In this document: piece after piece, positions 25,151-37,480 of the stretch
Position numbering within the stretch: position 1 is the stretch's first letter
Layout: the number at the start of each line of letters is the position of its first letter
DNA from: Hetaerina americana
Lineage: Eukaryota > Arthropoda > Insecta > Odonata > Calopterygidae
Assembly (NCBI GenBank): GCA_022747635.1
Contig: JAKTNV010000004.1
Span: 18,972,969-19,036,968, forward strand
Direction of reading: 5' to 3'
Length of the DNA stretch: 64,000 bases
The notes under the pieces: model-generated
Told to the model about the DNA's origin: nothing
What the model saw: only the letters and a program-made list of their open reading frames with translations
The model's database searches: none
Program-made: the position numbers and the translations under genes

Positions 25151-26126
25151 AATATGGATATGAATTACATCTATGAAGTGAAGCCTGAAATGGTAGAATA
25201 ATTATGGCTTTTTTTGGTTTCCCAAGGAAACTTCCCCTCTTTCCCTACCATATTTAAAACTTCAGTGTTTGTCTTCCTCCAACTGCCCAACTTTTGTTCT
25301 CCATTCTTCTTCATACCTACATTTTGCTTTTACTCTCTACTCATCCTCTTGCCTGAAACAAATTATCTATACTCTATCTTATCCATACAGTTGTTGATAT
25401 AACATGATAAATTGCTAGTCACATTCCTACCAGTGATAATATCACACTGGTTTGGCAAGGTAATAGATTTAATGTAGGAGCTAATACATCACAATTGATA
25501 TCTTCAAAGATTTCAGGAATGCAAGACTGAATACATACAGGTATGTCTCAATAATTGCAGACATTTCATTTGTCCCCAGGCTTATTCACAAATTGGCGTG
25601 ACAAAGCTTATTTCATATTTTGGGAGCAATTCCACAATTTAGTAAGGTATTAAGCAAGATGGTTGAAGGAAAATAAAGAGATTCGTGATATGACTGTAAT
25701 AGGAAAAGTGGGATACTGTCTAGACCGATGCCCTTGAGCATACTCAGATTTCTAAATTTAGATTAAACTTGGCTGGTAGAAATTGAAATTTTATTGAACA
25801 TTAATGTCTTCATCATAATAAAAATCTCACTTTATTTTGGTACGCTGAAAAAATCAGAAAAAAAAACAGAAGATAAAGTAAAATAATTATTAAGCCATTA
25901 AACAGAACCATTGAGCCTGTTCTCTTAAATTTTTCATGGCAGATCTTTTTAGTTATAATCCACAATATTATCTTATCATTTTAAATGTTAGGTTTAAGCA
26001 TTGATACAAACATATTAATACCACAAAAAAGGACATTATTAAAATTATGAGTTGCAACTTTGGTGGGCCCCCATTGGTAGTGAATTCCAGTCAATGTACA
26101 GGAAATGAGTATTCATATACAAAGTA
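25151..26126. other. intergenic, nothing recognised
   Basis: AT-rich, with no supported gene. The first 40 bp may still belong to the retroelement end at 25009-25150. Confidence 0.35.
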
Positions 26127-26182
26127 GTTGGCCTTTCAGTGCAACAATTTTAGGGTGTAAAAATCATTCGTCTTGACTGGGA
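26127..26182 (-). mobile_element. SINE family D tail fragment
   Basis: TGCAACAATTTTAGGG and TAAAAATCATTCGTCTTGACTGGGAT match the family D tail and start of head. The B box is missing. Confidence 0.5.
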
Positions 26183-27721
26183 TATTTTCTTTGGAATTAG
26201 TTGACCTTTTTTTGAAAGTTCTTTACAAAATTATTTCCTGCTTTACTTGGTACTTCTTTGATACATTAACTGTTATTGTTAATACTGGGTGGTTAATATC
26301 ACAGGTATTTATCACACTTATGGTCTTTGTTTCAGTAACTTTCTCACTCCTACGCAACACTGCACTGTTTAATTGTTTCAAATCCCAAAAATGTATAGCA
26401 ATTATGATGGATTAAGCTCTGGGACAGATAGTGTTAAAAAAACTATTCAGTCTAAAAAACATGTGGCAAGTTGAAATCATTCATGAGGTGGAGTTTGGAA
26501 GATGGAAATTGAGATTAGACTGAATGAACTGCATTGATGAATTTAGAGCACAATTCTGCAGAGAAATTTGGAGGGAAGTACAAGCAACTGGCTCCCAATT
26601 CAGACTTTTCAAGCTTAATAAAGACAAAGGCCAGTTCAAGACCAGCCTGGATTTGGGATTTCTTTTGATAAGATATGACAGTGAATGACAACTAGCATTC
26701 TTTCTCCTAGTAATAATACCTCATAGTCCAATATTGGGGCTCCGCATTTGACATCACTCAGCTTGGTCCTTAGTCCCCTTATAATTTGATAATAATATTT
26801 GAGATTATTCCATCATAGAAGTTTTTTCCATGGACATTTTCACTGTTTTGGTAGTGTATTTCATGAATTGAATAGTTATGTCTCTCTTACCATTATAAGC
26901 TCTAGATTTCAGTTCAGATGATGAGTTTGTTAATGGTCATTTTACAACAAAATTCCATAGGGTAATCTCTTACTGTTCATTGGAAAAGATGGTAAGTCCT
27001 TTGGTTTCAAACTTGATATAATTTGCCACTGTTTATTAGAACTAGGATATCCAGTTCTTGTGACGGTCATATTGCTGGCATTTATGCCACACTTATTAGT
27101 CTTGAGTGTATTCACTACTCAGCTGACACATCACTGATGTCTAAGTCAATAATCCCATGCAAAATGTTTTTTGAATGTCAATTTGCAATCACTCAGCTCC
27201 TTAATCATACTTTGCAGATGATTGCCTTTGCCCATTTCCCTGTGGGTGGAAGCTAATGAGGTCTTCAGTTTAGCTACTCTTCAATTGAGACTGATATTAT
27301 TGAGTGCACTAGTACATTAAAGCATCAATCACAGGAATACAATCAGCATTGTTCAGTAAACTATTGCTAATTTACTTTGTGGATTTTCGGATAAAATTCA
27401 CGTAGAATCAACCAATTGGAATCAGTTTCATTTATATAATTTGAATAAATTACTTGATATCTTAGAACACTTTCTGTGTGCTTGTTTGTGGCAGTAACTG
27501 CAGGTTATATAATGAGAATTGCCATCTACTTTCCATACACAGACCACACAACTATCAATATATAACAAATATTATAAAATCAGAAAGTGTGCAGTCCAAA
27601 CTTCTGTATCTAAATGCCAGAAATCTACATTTTTGTCCAGAAATAAATCAATTATAATTAAATCATGGATTTACTTGGCTAAGCTACCGAAGAATACTCT
27701 TATATAGGGAATTTCTAGGAG
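26183..27721. other. intergenic, nothing recognised
   Basis: No supported gene, RNA or repeat was found on either strand. Confidence 0.35.
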
Positions 27722-27835
27722 CTTTGAGGCCTTGGTAGCTTATTTGGTTAAAACACTCGGCTGAGTATCAAAGGAACTGGGTTTGAATCATAGGCTAAGC
27801 GAATTGAATGTTTTTTTAAACTTTGAAATCAATGC
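27722..27835 (+). mobile_element. tRNA-derived SINE, family D, plus-strand copy
   Basis: The tRNA-like head has A box TAGCTTATTTGGTT and B box GGGTTTGAATC. It is followed by the family tail (TTTTTTTAAACTTTGAAATC, AATGCA). This is the most complete head of the family in the window. Confidence 0.65.
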
Positions 27836-28199
27836 ATTATAGATTTCTATTGTCCTCTGTACAACTAAAGAATAAATCAAAAATGTATTCCAAAATTTCC
27901 AGAGCTAATTATGCCAATTCTCCCCTAATTATACAGATGTTTTTTGTTAATAAGAATAATTATATTGACCTGATTTGGTGCGCAATTAAAGAAGTGAAAT
28001 GTTCAATAGGATAGTCTAATTTTGTAATTCATTTACTAATATGAAATACTTATTTTATAATTGAAATATGCATGTATAATTAGTTATTTGTTTGTTTCAC
28101 ATGATGTAAGTAATTAGAACTAGAACTTTATTCTATTTCACTTTTTTTTCACTGTCTTTTTTTAAAAGAACTGCTCTTTAAGTGAACATGCATTGCTCA
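27836..28199. other. intergenic, nothing recognised
   Basis: AT-rich spacer between a SINE and a mariner. Confidence 0.35.
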
Positions 28200-29490
28200 T
28201 ACGAGGGCAATCCCAGAAGTACCCAACCCAACAAAGAAAACATAAAAATTTTGAAAAAAATGTATTTATTTTTCAACATTATCTCCTTTCAGCTCCATAC
28301 ACTTTGCCCAGTGATGTTCAATAAGTTGGATACCCTTTTTATGATAAGAACTGTCTTGCTCCTCAAAATAGCCATTAGCTGCCGACATCACTTCTTCACG
28401 GTTGGAAAATCTTTGGCCACCGAACAATTTTTTCAAGTTTGCGAGTAGAAAATAATCTGAGGGGGCTAAATCTGGTAAATAGGGTGCATGAGGTAGCAAT
28501 TCCAACTTTAATTAATGAATTTTGGCCATTGCAATAACAGATTTGTGAGCTGGTTGATTGTCTTGATGAAACAACACTTTCTTCTTAGCAAAATGCAGCT
28601 GCTTTTGCTTGATTTCTTGGCTCAAATGTTGCAATAAGTTTGCATGTTACTCGCCGTTGATAGTTTTCCCTTTTTCAAGATAGTCAATGAAAATTATCCC
28701 ACGTGCATCCCAAAAACCCGACGCCTTGACCTTGCTTGCAGAAGAAACGGTCTTCGCCTTCATTGGAGCCGGTTCTCCCTTTTGAATCCATTATTTCGAT
28801 CATTCTTTTGCCTCAGGTGTGAAGTAATGAACCCATAATTCATCCATGGTTATGAAATGGCAAAAAAATTCTACTTTCTTGCAGTGAAACTTTGCTAAAC
28901 ACTCAATTGAAACATTTCCATGACACTGGTTTTGCTCTAGTGTGAGCAAACGCGGCACCCATCTTGCACACAGCTTGCTCATGTCCAAACTTTCAGTTAA
29001 TATGCAATGTACTCCACTTTTTGAAATGCCTACTATATGTGCCAGCTTGTGCACTTTCAGTTGACGATCATCCCGTATCACTTAGTGGATTTTCTTCACC
29101 GTTTCTTGAGTCGTTATCTCATTTGGTCGACCAATGTGATGCTCATCTTGACAGCTCGTACGGCCTCGTTTAAACTCTGCTACCCAATATTTTACTGTTG
29201 TAAACAAAAGAGCAGACTCTCCCAGAGTAGAATCCAGTTCAGCTTTTATATTGGTTGGGCCTTTCACATAAAAGTATTGTACCACATAACAATGGCCAAT
29301 TTTCTCTATTTTCAAAAATTCACAGAAAACGTTCACTATTCATGGCTACCAAACAAATACTAAACAATGTGGCAGTGTCAAACTTGAAACATATGCTTTA
29401 TAGATTGCATACTTTCTAATACAGTGATATTTTTCAAACCACTATTGCCATCTCTAGGTCAGGCCGGATACTTCTGGGACTACCTTTGTA
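28200..29490 (-). mobile_element. dead mariner (DD34D), copy 1
   Basis: Ends CGAGGGCAATCCCAGAAGTA (left) and the complement of TACTTCTGGGACTACCTTTG (right) form an imperfect terminal repeat with TA outside. Minus-strand coding starts near 29336 (FLKIEKIGHCYVVQYF) and runs to 28266. The catalytic blocks are ITMDELWVHYF, HQDNQPAHKS and LPDLAPSDYFLL, with 34 residues between the last two aspartates. Four in-frame stops interrupt it: after VKKIH, after FTPEAKE, inside the GEYYANL motif and after MAKIH. The same four stops occur in copy 2 at 33778-35192, so the source was already dead when copied. Confidence 0.92.
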
Positions 29491-29559
29491 TATATTTGAT
29501 AAAATAAAGAAATAATTACTAGAATTTCTCAGCTGTACCAATAACTATTGCTTCACCAA

Positions 29560-29860
29560 CTGAAAAATATAACTGACTCAATCATCTTATCGCCCACTTT
29601 TATTCCCAGCTCAAACCCTTTCCATGCTGCCCTTGGCATTTCCTGAGCATACATGTTAAAATGTTTTTAGCAATAATAGGTATCCCTGTTTCACTCCTCT
29701 GCCTGTCTCTGTCCACCCCTGCCTATCCTGATTTTCTCTCTGCTACTCTTACCTGTGCTGTCTGTTTCACGTACTGATTATATTGTATTCTCCTTTCTAC
29801 TAATGTTTGCATCACTGTTATGACAGTATCCCTTTTCTAAACTTACCAAACCAATGTTTA
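29560..29860 (-). mobile_element. LINE reverse-transcriptase fragment
   Basis: Minus-strand reading gives a broken block IGRGGQRQ...NMYAQEMPRAAWKGFELGIKVGDK. It resembles the GRGVRQGCPLSP-LFNIY region after the first RT aspartates. It is short and frameshifted. Confidence 0.5.
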
Positions 29861-31289
29861 TCATTCTAATTATTTGCACTGAGAGTGAAATCACCAAATA
29901 TATTTTCCAAGGGCCTGAAACTGTCAAGAGCTATTGTTCTTGGATTAGAGGATCAGTTGTAGAACTATAACTTCAAAAGAGAAAAATCCTAATTCAATCC
30001 TGGAAAATCCCGAGCTAATGTGGAACTAATATGATTTTCTGACTACTTTATTTTTCTTTATTATTTTTCAATTTTCCACAAACATTAAATCTAGTTATAT
30101 TTTGGCTGCTATTTTTACCCATGTTCTATCGTAATAGTATTTAAATATCCACTTCAATAAATTTACTAAATTCTAAGCATCTCTAAAGCTGTTAAGTCAA
30201 TTATTTTTGTTCAAGGGACATTATTTTACATCAGAGCATTGAGGCAAGTATTAGCTGTTTAAAAAAAATAACTCCATGGATTTTGTATCTATAGCTCCAT
30301 TCATCATTTCTGAAATTGAGTACACAAATGTGTTAGGGAGGGTTGGGAGGAATTCCATTTCTTATTGTACAAAATCCAGTTAATTGAAAATATCCATTTC
30401 CATATTTTTAATCCTGCATAAGATATTCCTTGACAATTTACAGCTTTTTGTGAAGTTGTATGAGAGTTTATCACTGAAGTGATATATGCCTGTTATCCAT
30501 ATGGGCAAGTTCAGAAGGCATCCATGTAATAACTAATTCAATATTATTATTACAACTATTCAAATTTAAATAATTTTCTTCCAAAAGTATGCAAATAATG
30601 AATTAAATTATTGGTAATTCACTTGTATGTCAAAAAATGTTGCATACTTTTTGCAATGAGCAATTCAATATCTTATGCTATTATTATAAATGTACTGATA
30701 CATCTACTTATCCTGGTTTTCCATATTCAGCCTCCATAGGATGCCTCCTGTGGTCCATTTCTAAAAGAAAAAATTTAGTTGACAAGACTTCTGAAATAAA
30801 TTGTAAATAAAATACAAAATGTCATATAGTAGGTGCACAGTAAACATACAAAGGAAGTATTGTAGGTACCATTTGTAAACTCTGAATGGCCACTTTACAA
30901 ATGCTCAAAATTTACCCGTAGCATTTGTAGTTTTGCAAAAATACACTGTACATGAGGTAGGAATCTGTCATTACCAACCCACAAAAAGACATATATAATG
31001 GGTATATCAATGGTTCTTTGAGATTAACTTTATTTTCCTTTTATTAACACGACAATTCTATAATGTAACAAATTTTTCGATACAATTCACATGGTTATTT
31101 TATTTTTTCTCATTTGGTACCCAAGTATTTCCAGCAGTATCAGTATTATTGATTGTACATTTTGCTGATTCAAATCTATCTAAATAAAATGAAGCTCCAA
31201 TAAGCATCTAGATGTGACATATAATGCACTCAAAAAAATTAAAACTCTTCAAAGTTTTATTTGGACAAGATGATGGGGCTACTGCTTTC
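29861..31289. other. intergenic, nothing recognised
   Basis: No supported gene. A weak B-box-like AATTCAATCCTGG at 29991-30003 could be a worn SINE. Confidence 0.35.
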
Positions 31290-31960
31290 TACACCCTTCA
31301 TCTCTTCAGAGTCAACCAAAGCCTTTGTTGTTATTCTTCGGTGATAGTTTAATTCTGCCACCTGTTCCATTTCATAAACCCCATTTTTATATTTAGCTTA
31401 CCTTTCTTTTTTTCTCAAAAACTTCAAAATGTTTGCTTTGTTTACATTTGTTCTCCCACCATGCCTATCACATTGACTTCCCAATTCACTCAGCAACCTC
31501 TTGGCTGATTGACAAACTAAGCGTGGTCATCCATAAACTTAACATTTCATGAAATCCCCACTGACCTTTATTCCAATCTCCATTTCTTCCAATGCTTCTA
31601 TGACCATTTCCTCCAAATATACCTTAAAAGGTGCAGGTGATAATGGACAGCCATGCTTACCACTCTTCCTTATACCATCCATTGTGACTCTCCATTCACC
31701 ACTCACCCCAAAACAGTCTGAGGTGTCCTCTCATTGCAGATATCCTCCTCCTAGCTCTCCACTCTACTCCTATCTGCCATTATGTATGTATTTACTGATT
31801 CTACCCAATCACTCTATGGAATGCCTAATCAAAATCCATGAAACAAACAAATCCTGATTGTATTCAATGTTCCTCTCTATTAGTGGCCTCATTACTGCTA
31901 TTTCATTATGTGTCCCTCTCCCCTTCCTGAGCCTAAACTGATCATCCCTCAAGTAATTTT
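31290..31960 (-). mobile_element. LINE reverse-transcriptase fragment, palm and thumb
   Basis: Minus-strand frames give GFRK/RGT-like remnants near 31930, then CPLSPAPFKVYLEEMV.EALEEM and EIGIKVSGDF (about 31680-31560). VCQSAKRLLSELGSQCDRHG (about 31530-31470) follows. The order and words match the fragment at 63550-64000. Numerous shifts. Confidence 0.65.
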
Positions 31961-32011
31961 GTTATTGTAAACGTTTTAAAAGAGAAATTGTTTTGAAGTA
32001 TACCTGGGTGC

Positions 32012-32240
32012 CTAATAGTGGTAAACTAGTATAGTTGGTAGACCATTAGACTATTAACCTTGAATGATGTCTCGGGATAACCTCAGCTTCAAACATTTTT
32101 AGTTTTTGGGTACAAAATCTTTCTGAGGAACCAAAGGTAGCCTAGGGAAATGAACTGGCTGCCAATGTGAATGTCATATGCCATTTGGCTTAGTATTTGG
32201 TGATTTTTAACCTGACCTATTGAATCAAACTGGGGTATTC
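32012..32240 (+). mobile_element. tRNA-derived SINE, family A, old copy
   Basis: Worn head (AGTATAGTTGGTAGACCATTA) and a body that aligns with 48676-48957: GGGTACAAAATCTTTCTGAG, GGGAAATGAACTGGCTGCC, ATGCCATTTGGCTTAGTATT. The B box is lost. Confidence 0.55.
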
Positions 32241-33049
32241 TTTGAAATATATACTTGGGGTATTGAATCAAAGTCTTGCAATCGTTTATACAAAATATGA
32301 TTCACACTAATTTTCTATTGGTCGAAATTAAAGATTAAATAATGAGTGGAGCTGAGTGTGTCCAGAGGTGTCACTTAGAATTGAATCTTAGATAGACATT
32401 GTTTAAAAAATAATATGCATTTAATATAGAACTTATGAACTATGTGACATACGAAAAGGGAGAAATAATAATTAAGTTTCATATAAATCACAAACATGTA
32501 ATTAATACATAATAATGTCATAATATATAAATTAATAAATAAAAATCTCAAGCGCTTTATCTGCCAGAATACTAGACTGTGTGTGTCTTATCTCCCTCCC
32601 ATTGATATGTGTTAATGTCTATTCCTCCAGTAGATCGCAGCATATCTTACACTTTGACATAACATCAACTTCAAAACATTGGTATGAATATTTACTAAAC
32701 TTGGCATAGAATAGTTGACACTATCATAGGAAATCTTTAATATAAATCACTGTACATTTAGCAATATTTCCAAAGTTCCAGTTGTGCATGTGTCATAAAT
32801 GTAGGGATGCATGCTTCAACAATTTGAGCTATGGAGTGAACTACAACTCATTCGAAGAATATAAAAAAACTAAATGAAATTTCAATAATAATAAGAGCAG
32901 AGATTAAAAAGTGAAGCAAATCTGGTTTTGAAAGATTGGAGGGCCTACTGCAAAATTGCTGACACTACATATGGCTCAGAGAATCCATTCTTTGAGTAGG
33001 ATAGGTACTATCATTTTCCATTTATCTCATCCACAAAAGTGATGTATAA
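32241..33049. other. intergenic, nothing recognised
   Basis: AT-rich, with no supported feature. Confidence 0.35.
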
Positions 33050-33370
33050 CATTCTAGGTTGTGCATGCGTGCCTGGAATGCTTCAGTATTAAATCTGAAA
33101 AACATAGAGCTATCCAAAAAATATTTTTGCCCATCAAAAGGATGTCAAGAAAAGATTGGTGAGAACTTGGAGACATGGAATGCGGTTTTTATGGAATGGA
33201 AACTTAGTCATTGAAGCAAGATAATAGACAAAGATAGATGTGGAGAAGGATGGAAAGGAACAAGAAAAGAGGTACTAGGAATGATGGGGAAGGAGAGAGG
33301 ATTGTGGAGAGAAATCCAAAGGAAAAGTGGATGGAGAGTCTATATTTTAGACTACATGTTCCCATTTAAG
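33050..33370 (+). mobile_element. LINE C-terminal fragment
   Basis: Plus-strand pieces such as MWRRMERNKKRGTRN and RIVERNPKEKWMESL resemble the C-terminal end (WRRM.K..WT...NEEVL...EER) of the LINEs at 53220-54170 and 38080-38400. Frames are broken. Confidence 0.5.
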
Positions 33371-33847
33371 GAATAAGTCTAATTGTGATACAAAGTAGTT
33401 GGTCACCAAGCAACTTCTTAAAATGCATTGTATTATTGAGTGAATCAATATGATATAAATCCATTACACTGCCTTCTTTCATGATACTATTCTGTTATCT
33501 TTAAATTTTACTGAGATTGTCATCTCCTTTAGGTTTATCACATTATGGATTTTAGTTGAAGTTACAGAACACTTATAGATTATTTTTGAAAAAAATTATC
33601 TTCCAAGTGCTCAGATATGGCTAAATCGAAAGAAACATTTCTTATTTTTGGCGTGACAAGAATTGAAGATTATGGCTATTTGACATGGTCGGGTGGGAAA
33701 AATCCCCAGTTGCTAACCTAAATTTTCCTCACAGATAAAATATTCAACTTTCTAATGAAGTTCTCACATCCAAATAGAAATGGGAAGGCCCAGAAGTACC
33801 CTGCCTAACCTAGAGATGGCAATAGTGGTTTGAAAAATATGTTCAAT

Positions 33848-33893
33848 TGCCCAACAGTTTCGCCAGCTATCCTGCTGGCGTCCTCAGGTCAAG
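33848..33893 (-). ncRNA. hammerhead-like motif, left arm of an inverted pair
   Basis: Minus strand: CTGAGGA (33887-33881), one extra C, a perfect 6-bp stem II (GCCAGC/GCTGGC, loop AGGATA), then GAAAC (33861-33857), T and GTT. The stem III loop is only one base and stem I is weak, so it is probably decayed. Confidence 0.5.
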
Positions 33894-33937
33894 GATGAAA
33901 AGAAGCTTGTTGTCCCGTCATATATATCTTTCATCCT

Positions 33938-33985
33938 CGACCTGAGGATGCCAGCAGGATAGCTGGTGAAACTGTTGTGCAATTG
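33938..33985 (+). ncRNA. hammerhead-like motif, right arm of an inverted pair
   Basis: Plus strand: CTGAGGA (33942-33948), one extra T, stem II GCCAGC/GCTGGT, then GAAAC (33968-33972), T and GTT. A TATATAT lies at 33921-33927, about 20 nt upstream. It is the inverted partner of 33848-33893. Confidence 0.5.
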
Positions 33986-35207
33986 GATGACATATGCGGA
34001 CGCAGCCCAAAAAATGTGGAAATCACCTACTCATCGCCGCGGAAACCTGCAAACGAACATTTTCAGTGAATTTTTGAAAATAGAGAAAATTGGCCATTGT
34101 TATGTGGTACAATACTTTTATGTGAAAGGCCCAACCAATATAAAAGCTGAACTGGATTCTACTCTGGGAGAGTCTGCTCTTTTGTTTACAACAGTAAAAT
34201 ATTGGGTAGCAGAGTTTAAACGAGGCCGTACGAGCTGTCAAGATGAGCATCACATTGGTCGACCAAATGAGATAACGACTCAAGAAACGGTGAAGAAAAT
34301 CCACTAAGTGATATGGGATGATCGTCAACTGAAAGTGCACAAGCTGGCACATATAGTAGGCATTTCAAAAAGTGGAGTACATTGCATATTAACTGAAAGT
34401 TTGGACATGAGCAAGCTGTGTGCAAGATGGGTGCCGCGTTTGCTCACACTAGAGCAAAACCAGTGTCATGGAAATGTTTCAATTGAGTGTTTAGCAAAGT
34501 TTCACTGCAAGAAAGTAGAATTTTTTTGCCATTTCATAACCATGGATGAATTATGGGTTCATTACTTCACACCTGAGGCAAAAGAATGATCGAAATAATG
34601 GATTCAAAAGGGAGAACCGGCTCCAATGAAGGCGAAGACCGTTTCTTCTGCAAGCAAGGTCAAGGCGTCGGGTTTTTGGGATGCACGTGGGATAATTTTC
34701 ATTGACTATCTTGAAAAAGGGAAAACTATCAACGGCGAGTAACATGCAAACTTATTGCAACATTTGAGCCAAGAAATCAAGCAAAAGCAGCTGCATTTTG
34801 CTAAGAAGAAAGTGTTGTTTCATCAAGACAATCAACCAGCTCACAAATCTGTTATTGCAATGGCCAAAATTCATTAATTAAAGTTGGAATTGCTACCTCA
34901 TGCACCCTATTTACCAGATTTAGCCCCCTCAGATTATTTTCTACTCGCAAACTTGAAAAAATTGTTCGGTGGCCAAAGATTTTCCAACCGTGAAGAAGTG
35001 ATGTCGGCAGCTAATGGCTATTTTGAGGAGCAAGACAGTTCTTATCATAAAAAGGGTATCCAACTTATTGAACATCACTGGGCAAAGTGTATGGAGCTGA
35101 AAGGAGATAATGTTGAAAAATAAATACATTTTTTTCAAAATTTTTGTGTTTTCTTTGTTGGGTGGCGTACTTCCAGGGTTACTCTCATAAAGCTACCTCT
35201 TCTTCTT

Positions 35208-35258
35208 ATCATACGTATCTCACTTCAGTAATATCATACATATCACTTCAGTAGTATC
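35208..35258. repeat. two-copy tandem repeat, unit about 24 bp
   Basis: TATCATACGTATCTCACTTC and TATCATACATATCACTTCAG start two adjacent units, with a third start TATCAT. It sits between two mariner copies. Confidence 0.6.
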
Positions 35259-35286
35259 ATCTTTTCTGAACCACTTAAAATAGCTA

Positions 35287-36236
35287 CGAGGGTAATCCTA
35301 GAAATATGGTCTCCAATTTTTAAGAAATAGAAAAAAACCATTTATTTTCTATGATATATACATCATTTTAAAGATTAATCATTTAACTATATGTCTACAT
35401 AATCGCCATTTTGGTCGATGCAATTTTGTAAAAGCTGTGACAGTTTTCGTATGCCCATGTCGTACCAGCTCGCCACCATGTCCTTGAGGAAATGTTGAAC
35501 GTCATATTTCACCTCTCCGTCGGAGCTGAATCTCCTTCCGGCCAAATGTTCTTTCAACTTAGGGAACAGGTGAAAGTTGCTGGGGGCCAAGTCCAGACTA
35601 TAAGGTGGCTGGTTGACAATGGCCCAACCAAAGTCTTGGAGGAGAGCGACGGTTTGGTGGGCAACATGTGAGTGAGCGTTGTCGTGGAGAATGCATACGC
35701 CCTTGCTCAACATTCCTCTTCTTTGGTTCTGAATTGCCCGTCTGAGTTTTTTCAATCTTTCACAGCACCTGTCAGCATTTATTGTGGTGCCAGCAGGCTT
35801 GACGTTGACCAACAATACCCCCCTACGATCCCAAAACACAGTTGCTATGACTTTACCGGCAGACTGTGTTAGTTTGAATTTTTGTGACATGGGCGAAGAG
35901 GGATCACCACTCATGTGATTGTCGTTTGATCTCAGGTGTGAAGGGGAATGCCCAGGTTTCATCACCCACGACATTCGAGTCCAAAAATCTATTCTTTTCA
36001 CCCGCATAGCAGCGAAGAAATTCTCGTGAAGAATCAACTCGTTCATGGCAGGGAGCTGGTACGACATGGGCATACAAAAACTGTCACAGCATTTACAGAA
36101 ATGCATCGACTGGAATTGCGATTATGTAGAAAATTAGATAATTGATCAATCTTTAAAATGATGTATATATCATAGAAAATAAATAGTTTTTTTTATTTCT
36201 AAAAAATTGTAGACCTTACTTTTGCAATTACTCTTG
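35287..36236 (-). mobile_element. fold-back mariner with duplicated 3' end
   Basis: TA flanks both ends. The first and last roughly 190 bp (35287-35475 and 36047-36236) are inverted copies of each other, covering the terminal repeat, the 3' UTR and the last part of the transposase gene. The 5' half of the gene is therefore missing and replaced by an inverted 3' end. The minus-strand frame 36106-35387 keeps VFWDRRGVLLV, CILHDNAHSH and SLDLAPSNFHLF. The third catalytic Asp is Asn here (APSN), so even this part would be inactive. Confidence 0.88.
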
Positions 36237-36339
36237 TAGTTTATTCCTTAATGCAAAAACAAGTGCATGATATTCATTAATGACCTAAATTTAGTCAGGC
36301 CATTTCAATTCTCAATTACACGATAATTGCCATGCCACC

Positions 36340-37480
36340 CACTTTAATTTCCAGCTCAAAAACTTTCCATACCACCTTAATTTACTCAGTAAATATATTG
36401 AAAAGTACATATGCACTATGAATAATTAGGAGCCCTGTTTCAGTCACCTGTGTATAACTGCTTATACCAGCCCTCCCTCCTATTTCCATTATCTGTGTCA
36501 TCTGATAAGCATACTAATTGCAAAGAATCTCCTCTCCCTCCAATCTAGTTCTCAAATTTCCCGTCAACATCTACTTGATTGAATGTCTTCACAATATCCA
36601 CAAAGCATACACAAACATCACGAATATATTTGTTTCCTTTTCCTGATGTCATCATCACTTTAATGACAACAAGGTGTACCTCTTTTTTTTTAAAGCAAAA
36701 CTGATCACCACCAAGTTTGCATTGTTTGTAATGTTTGCATTATTCTGTTAACTTCTGATCATCCTCAGGACTGCCTTCGCTGGATGTGAAATTTAACTTA
36801 TAATTTTAGAGTCAATGCATTCCACCACTTTACTCTTTTTCAGAATGTGGATCAAAATTGATCCAATGAACTCCTCAGGCAAAATTCCTTCCACCCAAAT
36901 ATTCTTTAGTACAAAGAATCTCTTAATTTCATTTTGCCATGAAATCTTTAATTATTCTCAGTTATTTTATATATTCCTGGTGAGTTTATTGGCTTAATTT
37001 CCCTTTTCACCTTTTTCTATCTCACTATCTAGTATTCCTGACCCCATGTCATTCTTGACTACATAGTTTTCTCTTTTTACCACTCAACAGGACTATGGCT
37101 TGGCCTAATATCTTTACTGCAATACTATTCTCCATATTCTTTCAACCTTCCCTGAATCTTTTCTGTCTCCATTAACACATTGCCTCTCCATTGTCTTATC
37201 TCACATAGTTGGTTTAGTTCTTCCCTTGCTATATCCTGATAATTCCCTTTCCTTTTCATGTGGTGTTTCTCCTTTTCCATATCCTTGCCCTGGTTGTTCC
37301 ACCATTTTACCTTGGCCTTATTAATTTCTTGACTAAGTTTATTAATTAGCTACCCATATTTTCTTATTTCCATTTCTTCAGTTATCCTTTAATAATTTCT
37401 TCCTTGATAAAATTAGGAGAAACTCAAATTTGTAGAGTGTTTTAATGACCGGTTCTCCATGCATTTCTTATTTCTCCTTA
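36340..37480 (-). mobile_element. LINE fragment, linker and reverse-transcriptase start
   Basis: Minus-strand pieces: a lysine-rich linker (VKWWNNQGKDMEKEKHHMKR at about 37320-37240) and an RT region near 36600 (CLCFVDIVKTFNQVDVDGKF, cf. FVDFEKAFDRVDW). Degraded sequence runs on to about 36350. Many stops. Confidence 0.6.

Larger units (their letters stand above)
33778..35192 (+). mobile_element. dead mariner (DD34D), copy 2, with foreign 5' block
   Basis: Inverted relative to copy 1 (28200-29490) and almost identical to it from 34065 to 35150. The few visible changes include one Arg-to-Trp codon at about 34314. The four shared premature stops are at 34305-34307, 34587-34589, 34739-34741 and about 34876-34878. 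The left terminal region to 33840 also matches copy 1. Between 33841 and about 34062 the original 5' UTR and start codon have been replaced by about 220 bp carrying an inverted pair of hammerhead-like motifs. Confidence 0.9.

Noticed and set aside
26633..26651. Alu-like words TTCAAGACCAGCCTGG
   Set aside because: A short chance match; no poly-A tail, A/B boxes or further Alu similarity, and the host is an arthropod.
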